In this document: positions 17,711-27,970 of the stretch, piece after piece
Layout of the letters: every line of letters begins with the position of its first letter
Numbering within the stretch: the stretch's first letter is position 1
Origin: Bradyrhizobium cytisi
GTDB lineage: Bacteria; Pseudomonadota; Alphaproteobacteria; Rhizobiales; Xanthobacteraceae
DNA length: 64,000 bases
Assembly (NCBI RefSeq): GCF_008123515.1
Contig: NZ_VSSR01000002.1
Coordinates: forward strand, 1 to 64,000
Reading direction: 5' to 3'
Notes under the pieces: generated by a model
Databases searched by the model: none
What the model was told of the DNA's origin: nothing
The model's input: only the letters and a program-made list of their open reading frames with translations
Position numbers and translations under genes: made by a program

Positions 17711-18697
17711 CTAACCTCCCCGCGGCGCGAGCAGCCGCAGCAGATCGATCTCGGTCTCCGAGGCGCGGCGGCCGATCATGGCGCGCTCCATCGAATGATC
17801 CGGACCCTCGCGGAACCGCTGCATCATGCCGCCGCACATGATGCCCCAGCGCAACGTGCCCATCACTTCCCAAAATTTCACGCGTGACGGATCGACCTCA
17901 CGGCCGGCAGCCTCATAGCCCGCGAACAGCTCTTCGCGCGAGCCGAAACCGCCGACGGGCTTGTCGATCTCACCAAAGCGCCAAGAGTTGACGCAGACCC
18001 AGCCGAGATCCTCCATGGGATCGCCGAGATGGGCGAGCTCCCAGTCCAGCACCGCGCGAACGCCGTCGGCGCCGATGATGAGATTGCCGTTGCGGAAGTC
18101 GCCGTGCACCAGCGTGGTCTCGGCGGACGGACCGGGATCGTGGTCGCGCAGCCAGCGCAGCGCCAGCTCGAACACCGGCTTTGGCCAATCCAGGCTGCGA
18201 TAGTCGCGCTCGAACTCGGATATCTCCTGGGTCCCGGACCGGCTGCGCAACTCGGGCAGCTTGTCCTGCGGCAGCCTGTGCAGGCCCGCAAGCACGGCGC
18301 CGATCTGCCGCGCGAGAAGCGGCCGCGCCGCCGCGAACTCCTCGTCGCGCAGGATCTTGCGCGCGATGGTCTCGCCCTCGACCCGCTGCATGATGAAACC
18401 GGTGCCGAGTTCCTCGTCCGGCGTCAGCTCATGCATCACACGCGGCGACGGCACACCCGCCTCATAGGCGAGCTGCATCAGCCGCGCTTCAGCGGCAAGA
18501 CCGGCTGCACGCGTTGGCGCTGCGCCATAGCCTTTCGGCGAGCGGCGCAGGATCGCGCCGATCGGCCCATCGGGATGGGTAATGTCGAAGCGCCAGGTCT
18601 CCTGACTGGCGCCGCCGGACAGCTTTGCCGCGCCGGTAACGCCGGTCGCTCCCTTGCACCAGCGCGCAACGCTGCGGGAGAGCTCCGCCTCGATCAT
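17711..18697 (-). CDS. APH-family phosphotransferase, probable 4-hydroxyacyl-CoA kinase (LvaA/ACAD10-like)
   Basis: 328-residue kinase-fold protein. It has an N-lobe glycine loop (KLSGGASQET), the catalytic loop VHGDFRNGNLI and the metal-binding LDWELAHLGDP. Despite the aminoglycoside-phosphotransferase label, bacterial relatives among acyl-CoA genes, and the kinase domains of mammalian ACAD10/11, phosphorylate 4-hydroxyacyl-CoAs. The ATG overlaps the crotonase TGA by four bases (ATGA), and the LvaB-like gene follows. This context supports lipid or keto-acid catabolism. The exact substrate is unknown. Confidence 0.78.
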   Translation of the reverse strand: MIEAELSRSVARWCKGATGVTGAAKLSGGASQETWRFDITHPDGPIGAILRRSPKGYGAAPTRAAGLAAEARLMQLAYEAGVPSPRVMHELTPDEELGTGFIMQRVEGETIARKILRDEEFAAARPLLARQIGAVLAGLHRLPQDKLPELRSRSGTQEISEFERDYRSLDWPKPVFELALRWLRDHDPGPSAETTLVHGDFRNGNLIIGADGVRAVLDWELAHLGDPMEDLGWVCVNSWRFGEIDKPVGGFGSREELFAGYEAAGREVDPSRVKFWEVMGTLRWGIMCGGMMQRFREGPDHSMERAMIGRRASETEIDLLRLLAPRGG

Positions 18698-19482
18698 TTG
18701 CCTTTGAACTGCGCCGGACGCTTCTCCAGAAAGGCGCCGACACCTTCGCGAAAATCCTGCGTATCGCCGGCGCGGAGCTGGCACTGGAATTCGAGATTGA
18801 GCTGGTCCTCGAAGGAGTTTTCCGGGCTGTCCCAATAGAGCTTGCGGATCAGCGACAGCGCGATCGTCGGGCCGCTGGCAAGGTCGCGTGCAAGCTTCAT
18901 TGCCTCTTCCATCAGAACGCCGTCGTCATAGACGCGGTTGACGAGCCCCCATTCCAGCGCCTTCTCGGCCGGCAGCCGCTCGCCAATCAGCGACAATTCG
19001 ACCGAGCGCGCCTTGCCGATCAGGCGCGGCAGCAGCCAAGTCGAGCCGCAATCCGGCACGAGGCCGATGCGGCGGAAGGCTTGAAGAAAGTAAGACGACC
19101 GCGCGCATAAAATCATGTCGCCGAGCAGCGCGAAGCTCATGCCGGCGCCCGCTGCCGGGCCGTTGACCGCCGTGACGATCGGGCAATGCAGATTGCGGAC
19201 GCGGCGCAGGAACGGATGAAAGCCGGTCTCGAGCGTCAGGCCGGCCTTGGTCTTCTTCGACTGGTTGTTGCGGCCCTGGAGATTCGCACCGGTGCAGAAC
19301 GCCCGCCCGGCGCCGGTCAGCACGACGCAGCGCACCTCATCTTTTTTCTCCTCGATCGCGTCGAGCGCATCGGAGAGCCCGCCCAGCATGTCCACGGAGA
19401 CTGCGTTCATCACCTCCTGATGATCGAGCCTGATGATCGCAACCGAACCATCGATTTCGAGCGTGACGTGTTTGAACTGCAT
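18694..19482 (-). CDS. Enoyl-CoA hydratase/isomerase (PaaG-like)
   Basis: 262-residue crotonase with RAFCTGANLQ and PAAGAGMSF oxyanion segments. The active-site region FRRIGLVPDCGSTW has an aspartate as in enoyl-CoA isomerases of the PaaG group. GAGGAAACG precedes the ATG at 19482. It is the first gene of a translationally coupled operon with the kinase and DUF6285 protein, so it probably handles the enoyl- or hydroxyacyl-CoA of that pathway. It is divergent from an SDR at 19673. Confidence 0.86.
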   Translation of the reverse strand: MQFKHVTLEIDGSVAIIRLDHQEVMNAVSVDMLGGLSDALDAIEEKKDEVRCVVLTGAGRAFCTGANLQGRNNQSKKTKAGLTLETGFHPFLRRVRNLHCPIVTAVNGPAAGAGMSFALLGDMILCARSSYFLQAFRRIGLVPDCGSTWLLPRLIGKARSVELSLIGERLPAEKALEWGLVNRVYDDGVLMEEAMKLARDLASGPTIALSLIRKLYWDSPENSFEDQLNLEFQCQLRAGDTQDFREGVGAFLEKRPAQFKGK

Positions 19483-19672
19483 CGTTTCCTCGTCGGTTGC
19501 GGCCCGCGTCAGTTTCGCAGACCGGAATTTGTTGCCGGAGCGCATATTTGATTTTTGGCGCGGTCTTGTCCATGGTGACGAAAGCATACCCCACCGTCAT
19601 ATCGCATGATCTTGCGCGCACCGGCTGACGCGCGGCACACCAAGAAGCCTTGCCAAAAACAGGAAACGCGCC

Positions 19673-20452
19673 ATGAATCTTTTCGACCTCTCCGGCCGCG
19701 TCGCGGTGATCACCGGCGGCAATGGCGGTATCGGGCTCGGCATCGCGCAGGCGCTCGCCGGCCAAGGCTGCAACGTCTCGATCTGGGGCCGCAATGCTGA
19801 CAAGAACAAGGCTGCTGCCGCGAGCATGGCGGGCCTCACCGGCAAGGTCGATACCCGCGTCTGCGACGTCACCGATCCGGCCTCCGTCAATGCCGCTATG
19901 AACGCGACGCTCGACAGCTTCGGCCGGGTCGACGGCTGCTTCGCCAATGCCGGCATCGGCGGTGGCGGCCGCAGGTCCTTCATCGAGCGCACCGAGGCGG
20001 AATGGCGCGCGATGTTTGCGACCAATCTCGATGGTGTGTTCCACGCCTTCCAGGCGGCCGCAAAGCACATGACCGACCGCGCCAATGCCGGCGATCCCTT
20101 TGGCCGGCTGGTTGCGACCTCGAGCCTCGCCTCGATCTTCGGCACTGCGCGCAACGAGCATTATGCGGCGACCAAGGCCGCCATCAACGCGCTGGTGCGC
20201 GCGCTCGGCGTCGAGCTGGCGCGCCACGGCGTCACCGCGAACGCGATCCTGCCGGGCTGGATCAAGAGCGACATGACATCAAGCATCATGGCCAACGAAA
20301 AATTCGTCGCCAACGTGATGCCGCGCATTCCGGTGCGGCGCTTCGGCGAGGCATCCGATTTCGGCGGCATCGCGGTGTATCTGATGAGCAAGGCGTCGTC
20401 GTATCACACCGCGGATACGTTCGTGATCGACGGCGGCTATACGGCGTTTTGA
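19673..20452 (+). CDS. SDR family oxidoreductase (FabG-like)
   Basis: 259-residue short-chain dehydrogenase with TGGNGGIG, NAGIGGGG, serine in SSLAS and a canonical YAATK pair, then GWIKSDMT. AGGAAACG precedes the ATG. Its place between the kinase operon and the ACAD11-like gene suggests reduction of a 4-keto- or 3-hydroxyacyl-CoA intermediate, comparable to LvaD in levulinate catabolism. That role is inferred from position. Confidence 0.85.
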   Translation: MNLFDLSGRVAVITGGNGGIGLGIAQALAGQGCNVSIWGRNADKNKAAAASMAGLTGKVDTRVCDVTDPASVNAAMNATLDSFGRVDGCFANAGIGGGGRRSFIERTEAEWRAMFATNLDGVFHAFQAAAKHMTDRANAGDPFGRLVATSSLASIFGTARNEHYAATKAAINALVRALGVELARHGVTANAILPGWIKSDMTSSIMANEKFVANVMPRIPVRRFGEASDFGGIAVYLMSKASSYHTADTFVIDGGYTAF

Positions 20453-20457
20453 GATCT

Positions 20458-20546
20458 CGTAGGGTGGGCAAAGGCGCATCTGCGCCGTGCCCGCCATGAG
20501 CGCTTTCGACTACCGTGGTGGGCACGCTGCGCTTTGCCCACCTACG
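20458..20546. repeat. Family D palindromic repeat, copy 2
   Basis: CGTAGGGTGGGCAAAG and CTTTGCCCACCTACG are the outer arms (one base shorter on the right than in copy 1). It begins 6 bp after the SDR stop. Confidence 0.86.
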
Positions 20547-20582
20547 GTCTCTGGTTTTGCAAGCGCTGAGGGGATAGGGCAA

Positions 20583-20963
20583 ATGTTTTCGCACATCATG
20601 ATTGGCACCAACGATCTCGACAAGGCGAAGGTCTTCTACGACAATTTGCTGAACACACTCGAAGTACGTCCGGCGAAGGTCGACGGCCATCGCATTTTCT
20701 ACTTCACCAGGACCGGCGTATTCTCGGTGTCGAAGCCGATCAACGGCGAGCCGGCGACCTGTGCGAATGGTGGCACCATCGGCTTTGCCGCCAACTCGCC
20801 TGAGCAGGTCGACAAGTGGCACGCCGCCGGCGTCGCCGCTGGCGGAACGCCGATCGAAAATCCGCCCGGCATTCGCGAGGGCGCGGGAAACAAGCTGTAT
20901 ATCGCCTATTTGCGCGATCTCGACGGCAACAAGATCTGCGCGATGCACCGGATGCCGAACTGA
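20583..20963 (+). CDS. VOC/glyoxalase superfamily protein
   Basis: 126-residue protein with paired beta-alpha-beta-beta-beta modules beginning MFSHIMIGTND and ending LRDLDGNKICAMH, typical of the vicinal-oxygen-chelate fold. Such proteins bind a metal with His/Glu ligands and catalyse isomerisation, epimerisation or ring cleavage. The start at ATG 20583 avoids the repeat; the ribosome site is weak. It lies between two acyl-CoA genes, so a methylmalonyl-CoA epimerase-like role is conceivable but unsupported. Confidence 0.75.
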   Translation: MFSHIMIGTNDLDKAKVFYDNLLNTLEVRPAKVDGHRIFYFTRTGVFSVSKPINGEPATCANGGTIGFAANSPEQVDKWHAAGVAAGGTPIENPPGIREGAGNKLYIAYLRDLDGNKICAMHRMPN

Positions 20964-20965
20964 TT

Positions 20966-21038
20966 GAAGCCGCGGCTTCTCGGTTCAATCACTTCCGTCT
21001 CTGGAATACTGGATCGCCCGATTGAATCGGGCGATGAC
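20966..21038. repeat. Two perfect hairpins after the VOC gene
   Basis: GAAGCCGCGGCTTC (20966-20979) is a perfect 14-bp palindrome three bases after the stop. ATCGCCCGAT-TGA-ATCGGGCGAT (21013-21035) is a perfect 10-bp stem of another dispersed type. They could end transcription before the ACAD gene. Confidence 0.6.
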
Positions 21039-21215
21039 AGCGGAGAGCGCGGCGAGCACATCGAAACAGCGCTCCTCGATTCAAACAACATTTCAAACGC
21101 CCTTGCGAAATTCCATCGCATGGCATGGCTTGCGTGAGAAAATACGCGCTCGCGCTTTGGCCGTGCTGCGACTATTCTCCGGCCCAACGCGATCTCAGTG
21201 ACCCCGGGAGGAACA

Positions 21216-22493
<1,278 letters not shown>

Positions 22494-22503
22494 GGTCTTT
22501 CTT

Positions 22504-22645
22504 CCCCTTCTCCCCGCTTGCGGGGAGAAGGTCGGGATGAGGGGGAGTCTCCGCGAGGACGATGGCAATTGGACTCGCGGAGACTCCCCCTCATCCGGAT
22601 TGCATCTTCGATGCAATCGGACCTCTCCCCGCAAGCGGGGCGAGG
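22504..22645. repeat. Family F compound palindrome (CTTCTCCCCGC type)
   Basis: Hairpin CTTCTCCCCGC/GCGGGGAGAAG opens the element. GGGGGAGTCTCCGCGA pairs with TCGCGGAGACTCCCCC across its centre. A further hairpin CTCTCCCCGC/GCGGGGCGAG closes it. It fills a convergent gap. Related short arms occur at 31-53. Confidence 0.85.
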
Positions 22646-22661
22646 TGAAGTGAGCACCGCC

Positions 22662-23543
22662 CTACGACGCAGCAGCCACTTCGCCGATCTTGTCCTGGGT
22701 CCTGGTCTCGAAATCGCTCGCGTCGTGGCGTTCGTGAAGCTGGCTGGCGGGGTCGCCTGAGACGCGGTTGACCATGCGGCCGCGCTTCACCGCGGGGCGT
22801 TTTGCGATCTGGTCGGTCCAGCGCTGCACGTTCTTGTAGTCCTGCACCGACAGGAACTCGCCGGCGCCGTAGACCAGCCCCTTTGCGAGCGCGCCGTACC
22901 AGGGCCACACCGCCATATCCGCGATGGTGTAGTCCTTGCCCGCGAGATATTCGTTATCGGCAAGGCGCCGGTCGAGCACGTCGAGCTGGCGCTTGGTCTC
23001 CATCGCAAAGCGATCGATGGCGTATTCGATCTTGAACGGCGCATAGGCGTAGAAGTGGCCGAAGCCGCCGCCGAGATAGGGTGCGCTGCCCATCTGCCAG
23101 AAGAGCCAGGACATGGCTTCGGTGCGGACCTTGATGTCCTTCGGCAGGAAGGCACCGAACTTCTCGGCGAGATAGAACAGGATCGAGCCGGACTCGAACA
23201 CCCGGATCGGCTCCGGACCCGAGCGGTCCATCAGCGCCGGGATTTTCGAGTTCGGGTTGATGTCGACAAAGCCGCTGCCGAACTGGTCGCCATTGCCTAT
23301 TCTGATCAGCCAGGCGTCGTATTCGGCGCCCTTGTGGCCGAGCGCCAGAAGCTCCTCCAGCATCACCGTCACCTTCACCCCGTTCGGCGTCGCCAGCGAA
23401 TAGAGCTGGAAGGGATGCTTGCCGACCGGCAGCTCCTTGTCGTGGGTGGCCCCGGCAATCGGCCGATTGATGCTGGCGAACTGGCCGCCATTCTCCTTGT
23501 TCCAGGTCCAGACTTTTGGCGGCACGTAAGGGGTATCGGTCAT
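22662..23543 (-). CDS. yghU: YghU-type glutathione S-transferase / disulfide-bond oxidoreductase
   Basis: 293-residue GST with the long N-terminal extension of the YghU/Nu class (YVPPKVWTWNKENGG). The thioredoxin-like domain has the segment HPFQLYSLATPNGVKV, followed by a helical C-terminal domain. Enzymes of this class bind two glutathiones and reduce organic disulfides or peroxides in the cytoplasm. The start MTDTPYVPP is supported by GGAG eight bases upstream. It is divergent from the NMO-like gene. Confidence 0.88.
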   Translation of the reverse strand: MTDTPYVPPKVWTWNKENGGQFASINRPIAGATHDKELPVGKHPFQLYSLATPNGVKVTVMLEELLALGHKGAEYDAWLIRIGNGDQFGSGFVDINPNSKIPALMDRSGPEPIRVFESGSILFYLAEKFGAFLPKDIKVRTEAMSWLFWQMGSAPYLGGGFGHFYAYAPFKIEYAIDRFAMETKRQLDVLDRRLADNEYLAGKDYTIADMAVWPWYGALAKGLVYGAGEFLSVQDYKNVQRWTDQIAKRPAVKRGRMVNRVSGDPASQLHERHDASDFETRTQDKIGEVAAAS

Positions 23544-23849
23544 GCGAGGGCTCCGGCGAAAAGATGCGCATGCATTAATTAGCCCGCTGACGGCCGATGA
23601 CAAGCCCTGCCCGCTCTGCACGAGGCGCGGAGCTCACGTCCGGGTCATGCAGCTTGACCTTGCCGAGGAAGGCCTGGAATGGAGGCCGCCCTGCCGAGCC
23701 CCCCGCGTGCGGCCTGGCACGCAACACGGCGTGTGCACGCAAGATGCGTTGCCAAATCCGGATTGGCATTGCGCAAGACGATGGCCTAGCTTCGATGGCC
23801 TTCGCCCGAGAGACAACAACAGCAACGTGAAGGCCGCCGGGAGAGGACC
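23544..23849. other. 306-bp divergent gap without a gene
   Basis: No convincing coding region or dispersed palindromic repeat. AT-rich ATGCATTAATTAGC at about 23570-23583 is a possible promoter for yghU. The remainder is GC-rich and shows no strong inverted repeat. Open frames here have no recognisable protein family. Confidence 0.5.
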
Positions 23850-24983
23850 ATGAAATCGCCGATCTGCGACATGCTGGGCATCGAGTTTCCGCTGCTCGCC
23901 TTCAGCCATTGCCGCGATGTCGTTGCTGCCGTCAGCCGTGCCGGCGGCTTTGGCGTGTTAGGTGCTACCGTGCATACGCCGGATACGCTCGAACGCGAGC
24001 TGAAATGGATCGACGACCACGTCGACGGCAAGCCCTACGGCATCGACGTGCTGATCCCCGAGAACATCTCGACCGCGGGCGAGAAGGACGTCACCTGGAA
24101 GAGCCTGGAAGCGCGTGTGCCGCAGGAGCACCGCAAATACACCAGCGATCTGCTGAAGAAGTACGACATCGAGCTGATGACAACCGATGTGGCTGACGAC
24201 GAGCCGCAGCCGTTCGATGCCGAGACCGCGCTGGAGTTGCTAAAAGTCTCCTTCAATCATCCGATCCGGCTGATCGCGAACGCGCTGGGCGTGCCCCCGA
24301 AAGCGATGATCGAGATGGGCAAGAAGCACAACGTGCCCGTGGCCGCCCTTGTCGGCGCCAAGGAGCACGCGTTGCGCCAGGTCGCGGCCGGTGTCGATAT
24401 CCTCGTGGTGCAGGGCACCGAAGCCGGCGGCCATTGCGGCGAGGTCTCGACCATGGTGCTGGTGCCCGAGGTGATCAAGGCGATCAAGAAGGTCCGCGAT
24501 GTGCCGGTGCTGGCGGCCGGCGGCATCATGACGGGACGGCAGATGGCGGCCTGCATGGCGATGGGCGCCGCCGGCGCATGGACCGGCTCGGTGTGGCTTG
24601 CTACCGTCGAGTCCGAGACCAGCGAAATCTTTCGCGAGAAGATGATCGCGGCGTCGTCGCGTGACGCAATCCGCTCGAAGGGCCGCACCGGAAAGCCGGC
24701 GCGACAGCTCCGTTCGGTCTGGACCGATGCCTGGGACCGCGCGCCGGAAAGCCCCGGCGCGCTGCCGATGCCGCTTCAAAGCATCATCAGCCGCGATGCC
24801 TTCAACTCGATCGACCGCGCCGCGGCCGCTGGCAACGCTAGGGCGCGCGACCTCGTCAGCTATTTCGTCGGCCAGGGCGTCGGCCTGATCGACAGCGTGA
24901 AATCGGCCGGCGCCGTGGTGCAGGAGTTCAAGGAAGATTTTGCCGAAGCCGTCGAGCACATGAATGCGCTGGTGGCGGAGTAA
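23850..24983 (+). CDS. Nitronate monooxygenase-like flavoprotein
   Basis: 377-residue TIM-barrel FMN protein of the 2-nitropropane dioxygenase family. It has the segment GTEAGGHCGE with the usual active-site histidine and the FMN-phosphate loop VLAAGGIMTGRQ. Members oxidise nitronates; some act as enoyl reductases or detoxify propionate-3-nitronate. GGGAGAGGACC precedes the ATG. It is surrounded by acyl-CoA genes, so a lipid-related substrate is possible. Confidence 0.82.
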   Translation: MKSPICDMLGIEFPLLAFSHCRDVVAAVSRAGGFGVLGATVHTPDTLERELKWIDDHVDGKPYGIDVLIPENISTAGEKDVTWKSLEARVPQEHRKYTSDLLKKYDIELMTTDVADDEPQPFDAETALELLKVSFNHPIRLIANALGVPPKAMIEMGKKHNVPVAALVGAKEHALRQVAAGVDILVVQGTEAGGHCGEVSTMVLVPEVIKAIKKVRDVPVLAAGGIMTGRQMAACMAMGAAGAWTGSVWLATVESETSEIFREKMIAASSRDAIRSKGRTGKPARQLRSVWTDAWDRAPESPGALPMPLQSIISRDAFNSIDRAAAAGNARARDLVSYFVGQGVGLIDSVKSAGAVVQEFKEDFAEAVEHMNALVAE

Positions 24984-24992
24984 CAACCACCT

Positions 24993-25070
24993 GTCATTGC
25001 GAGCGTAGCGAAGCAATCCAGACCGTCATCGCGGAAAGATTCTGGATTGCTTCGCTACGCTCGCAATGAC
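24993..25070. repeat. Family A palindromic repeat, copy 3
   Basis: GTCATTGCGAGCGTAGCGAA and TTCGCTACGCTCGCAATGAC are perfect 20-bp complementary arms. It starts ten bases after the NMO-like stop. Confidence 0.88.
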
Positions 25071-25099
25071 GAAAACAATCGATATCGTGAATTGAGGCC

Positions 25100-26617
25100 A
25101 TGACCGAAAAGACCATTGTTCACGAAGACCGAATCCCCGTCATCGTCGGCATCGGCGAGATCGTCGACCGCCCCAAGGAGATCGCCGAGGGCCTCGAGCC
25201 GCTCGATCTGCTCGAACAGGCGCTGCGACGCGCCGAAGCTGACGCCGGCGCGAAGCTGCTCGGTGAGGTGCAATCGCTCGACGTCGTCAACTTCCTGAGC
25301 TGGCGCTATCGCGATCCGGAGAAGCTGCTTGCGCAACGGCTCGGCGTCTCGCCGGCGCATTGCTATTACGGTCCGGTCGGCGGCGAGAGCCCGATCCGCT
25401 TCATTCACGAGGCAGCCAAGCGCATCGCGCGCGGCGAATGTACCGTCGCCGCGGTCTGCGGCGCGGAAGCGCAATCGACGGCAACCAAGGCCGAGCGCGC
25501 CGGCGTCAAGCTGCCATGGACGCCGTTCGCCCACGATGTCGAGGAGCCGAAACGCGGCGCCGCGTTTCAGAAACCGCTGGCTATCAAGCTCGGCGTGTTC
25601 CGGCCCGTCACGGTTTACCCGTTCTACGAAGCGGCTTCGTCCGCACATTGGCGCCAGACGCCGCGCGAGGCGATGGCGGAATCAGGCACGCTGTGGTCGC
25701 GCTATTCGGCGGCCGCCGCGCAAAATCCCAATTCGTGGCTGAAGCGGCGCTATGCGCCCGAGGAGATCACGACGCCGACCGCGGACAACCGGCTGATCGC
25801 CTGGCCCTACAACAAGCTGATGGTCGCCAATCCAAGCGTTAACATGGGCGGCGCGCTGTTGCTCACCAGCCTTGCCAGGGCGCGTGCGGCTGGCATTGCT
25901 GAGGACAAGCTGGTCTACCCGCTCGGCGGCGCGTCTGCCGAGGAGCCGCCCGACTATCTGGTGCGCGACCAGTTTTACGAGAGCCATCCGCAGAACGCGG
26001 TCCTGACGGCCGTGATGGACATCGCCGGCGGCGACGGTAAAAATTTCGACGCGATCGAGCTGTACAGCTGCTTCCCTTGCGTGCCGAAGATGGCGCGGCG
26101 GACGCTGGGGCTGGGCGCCGACGTGCAGCCCACGGTAACCGGCGGGCTCACCTTCTTCGGCGCGCCGCTCAACACCTACATGACGCATGCAGCCTGCGCG
26201 ATGGTGCGGCGCCTGCGCGACGGCGACAAGCTCGGCCTGCTCTACGGCCAGGGCGGCTTCGTCACCAAGCATCATGCTCTGGTGGTGTCAAAGACGTCGC
26301 CGCGCGAAACGCTGGCGCAGGAGACCAGCGTGCAAGGCGAGGCCGACCGCAACAAGCGTGCGGTGCCGGAGTTCGTCGCGGAGGCAAGCGGGAAAGGCAC
26401 GGTGGAAAGCTTTACCGTGCTCTACGGCCGTGGCGGCGATGCCGAGCACGGTGTGGTGATGTTGCGCACGGCGGATGACCGACGCACGCTGGCGCGGATT
26501 CCCGCCAGCGATTGTGCGACTCTGGCGCATCTATTGAACATGGATAAGACGCCGGTCGGCTCAATTGGCGAGATCACCCTGGCAGCCGATGGCACACCGG
26601 AGTGGCGGGTGGCGTAG
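25100..26617 (+). CDS. Thiolase-like protein (TLP1 type) with extra C-terminal domain, no nucleophilic Cys
   Basis: 505 residues: an N-terminal thiolase fold (1-400) followed by about 100 residues resembling the extra domain of mycobacterial thiolase-like protein 1. At the nucleophile position it reads PVGGESPIRF with E96, whereas the true thiolase at 4273 reads SVGGCSFML. Classical thiolysis is therefore unlikely. It may bind acyl-CoA, or act on polar or fatty acyl groups. ATG 25100 has a weak ribosome site. It follows the NMO-like gene after a repeat. Confidence 0.8.
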   Translation: MTEKTIVHEDRIPVIVGIGEIVDRPKEIAEGLEPLDLLEQALRRAEADAGAKLLGEVQSLDVVNFLSWRYRDPEKLLAQRLGVSPAHCYYGPVGGESPIRFIHEAAKRIARGECTVAAVCGAEAQSTATKAERAGVKLPWTPFAHDVEEPKRGAAFQKPLAIKLGVFRPVTVYPFYEAASSAHWRQTPREAMAESGTLWSRYSAAAAQNPNSWLKRRYAPEEITTPTADNRLIAWPYNKLMVANPSVNMGGALLLTSLARARAAGIAEDKLVYPLGGASAEEPPDYLVRDQFYESHPQNAVLTAVMDIAGGDGKNFDAIELYSCFPCVPKMARRTLGLGADVQPTVTGGLTFFGAPLNTYMTHAACAMVRRLRDGDKLGLLYGQGGFVTKHHALVVSKTSPRETLAQETSVQGEADRNKRAVPEFVAEASGKGTVESFTVLYGRGGDAEHGVVMLRTADDRRTLARIPASDCATLAHLLNMDKTPVGSIGEITLAADGTPEWRVA

Positions 26618-26625
26618 CTAGCTCT

Positions 26626-26762
26626 CGTGTCCCGGACGCGGTGCGGCATGCAATGCCGCTCCGCTGAGCCGGGAACCCATAAAGCAACACGGTACTTTGA
26701 GGAGAGATGGGCCCCGGCTCAGCAGCGCACCACTTCGTGCTGCGCTGCGTCCGGGGCACGAG
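26626..26762. repeat. Family E palindromic repeat (CGTGTCCCGGACGC type), copy 1
   Basis: CGTGTCCCGGACGC and GCGTCCGGGGCACG are the outer arms, with GCTGAGCCGGG and CCCCGGCTCAGC inside. It occupies the convergent gap between the thiolase-like and RND adaptor genes. Other copies are at 50681 and 56463. Confidence 0.88.
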
Positions 26763-26773
26763 ACCGCCCTTAA

Positions 26774-27970
26774 CTAGCCCTTCGGCGCCTGCTTTTCCGA
26801 CGCAGTTGCCGGCTTGCCGCCGGCACCAACGACGCGAACCGCATCGCCATCAGACAAACCGTCCGGCGGGGCAGTGATGACACGGTCGTCCGGTGTGATG
26901 CCCGAGGCTAGCTCAATCTCCTTGCCGAGATCACGGGCGATGGTCACGGTCTTGAACTGCACCTTCTCGTCCGCACCGACGGTCGCAACACGCAGGCCGC
27001 TGCCGTTGAAGATCAGGGCGCTGGCGGGAATGCTGAGCGGCGCGGTGTCGCGCTGGAGGTTGAGCTTCACGCTCGCATAGCCGCCGGGCATCAGCTCGCC
27101 GTTGGAATTGTCCAGCCCAAGCTGCATCCGCGTGGTGCCCGATGCGACGTCGACGGCCTGGGAAGAAGCTTCCACCGTCGCCTGGAAGGTCCGGTTCGGA
27201 TATTCCGGCATCACGATGGAGGCCTTTGCGCCGATCTTGATCGCCGGCACGTAGTTCTGGGGAACGTTGACGTAGACGCGCAGCTTGGTGATGTCGGAGA
27301 CCACGAACATCGCCGGCCCCGAGCCGCCGCCCGCGTTGATCAGCGCGCCAACGTCGGTGTCGCGCGCCGTGACCACGCCATCGAATGGCACCGTAATCTT
27401 CTTGTAGCCGGCCAGCGCCTCGAGACGCTCGACATTGGCCTGGCCGGAATGGACCGCGGCATTCTTGTTGGAGAGATCGGCGGTGCGCTCGTCGATTTCC
27501 TGCGCCGAGACGAAGTTGGAGGCGACCAGCGTTTTGCGCCGGTTCAGGGTTGCTTCCGACAGCCTGGCGCTGGCTTGCTGGCTGGCGAGGTCGGCGCGGG
27601 CCTGCAGGAGCTGCTGGTCGAGGTCTGGCGCCTCGATCTCGGCGATCACCTGGCCGGCCTTGACGCGGGCGCCGATGTCCGCGCTCCAGCTTTTGAGATA
27701 GCCGGAGACGCGCGCGAAGATCGGAGCGCGGTAATAGGCCTCGAGCCGGCCCGGCAGATCGATGGTGGAATTGAGCGCCTTGGCGTTTGGCAGCGTCACC
27801 GCAACGCTGGGAACGGCCTGGTCGTCGGTCCATTCCTTCAGCTTGGAGCCTTGCTCCTCGCGGGCCCGGATGCCGGTGCCAACCACGAGGCCTGCCGCAA
27901 TCAGCGCCACCACGCCGAAAATGCCCAGTTTCCGGTGCGACACCGGGGAGCGGGGTTCAGTGGGCGACAT
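26774..27970 (-). CDS. RND efflux periplasmic adaptor (HlyD/MFP family)
   Basis: 398-residue adaptor with an N-terminal signal anchor (LGIFGVVALIAAGLVVG, about 15-31), a lipoyl-like half motif (RVSGYLKSWSADIGARVKAG), an alpha-helical hairpin, a second lipoyl half (KKITVPFDGVVTARDTDVG) and a beta-barrel domain. It links the RND pump to an outer-membrane channel. The ATG overlaps the permease 3' end by 14 bp, so translation is coupled. The order, permease then adaptor, is the reverse of the usual one, and no TolC gene is adjacent. Confidence 0.9.
   Translation of the reverse strand: MSPTEPRSPVSHRKLGIFGVVALIAAGLVVGTGIRAREEQGSKLKEWTDDQAVPSVAVTLPNAKALNSTIDLPGRLEAYYRAPIFARVSGYLKSWSADIGARVKAGQVIAEIEAPDLDQQLLQARADLASQQASARLSEATLNRRKTLVASNFVSAQEIDERTADLSNKNAAVHSGQANVERLEALAGYKKITVPFDGVVTARDTDVGALINAGGGSGPAMFVVSDITKLRVYVNVPQNYVPAIKIGAKASIVMPEYPNRTFQATVEASSQAVDVASGTTRMQLGLDNSNGELMPGGYASVKLNLQRDTAPLSIPASALIFNGSGLRVATVGADEKVQFKTVTIARDLGKEIELASGITPDDRVITAPPDGLSDGDAVRVVGAGGKPATASEKQAPKG

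Noticed and set aside
17711..18697. Aminoglycoside resistance gene
   Set aside because: The kinase fold is shared, but coupling to a crotonase and a DUF6285-like gene points to acyl-CoA metabolism.
20583..20963. Bleomycin or fosfomycin resistance protein
   Set aside because: The VOC fold alone does not indicate resistance, and the neighbours are lipid catabolic genes.
23542..23853. A small gene in the yghU/NMO gap
   Set aside because: Open frames of 60-100 codons exist on both strands but lack ribosome sites, domain features and consistent codon use.
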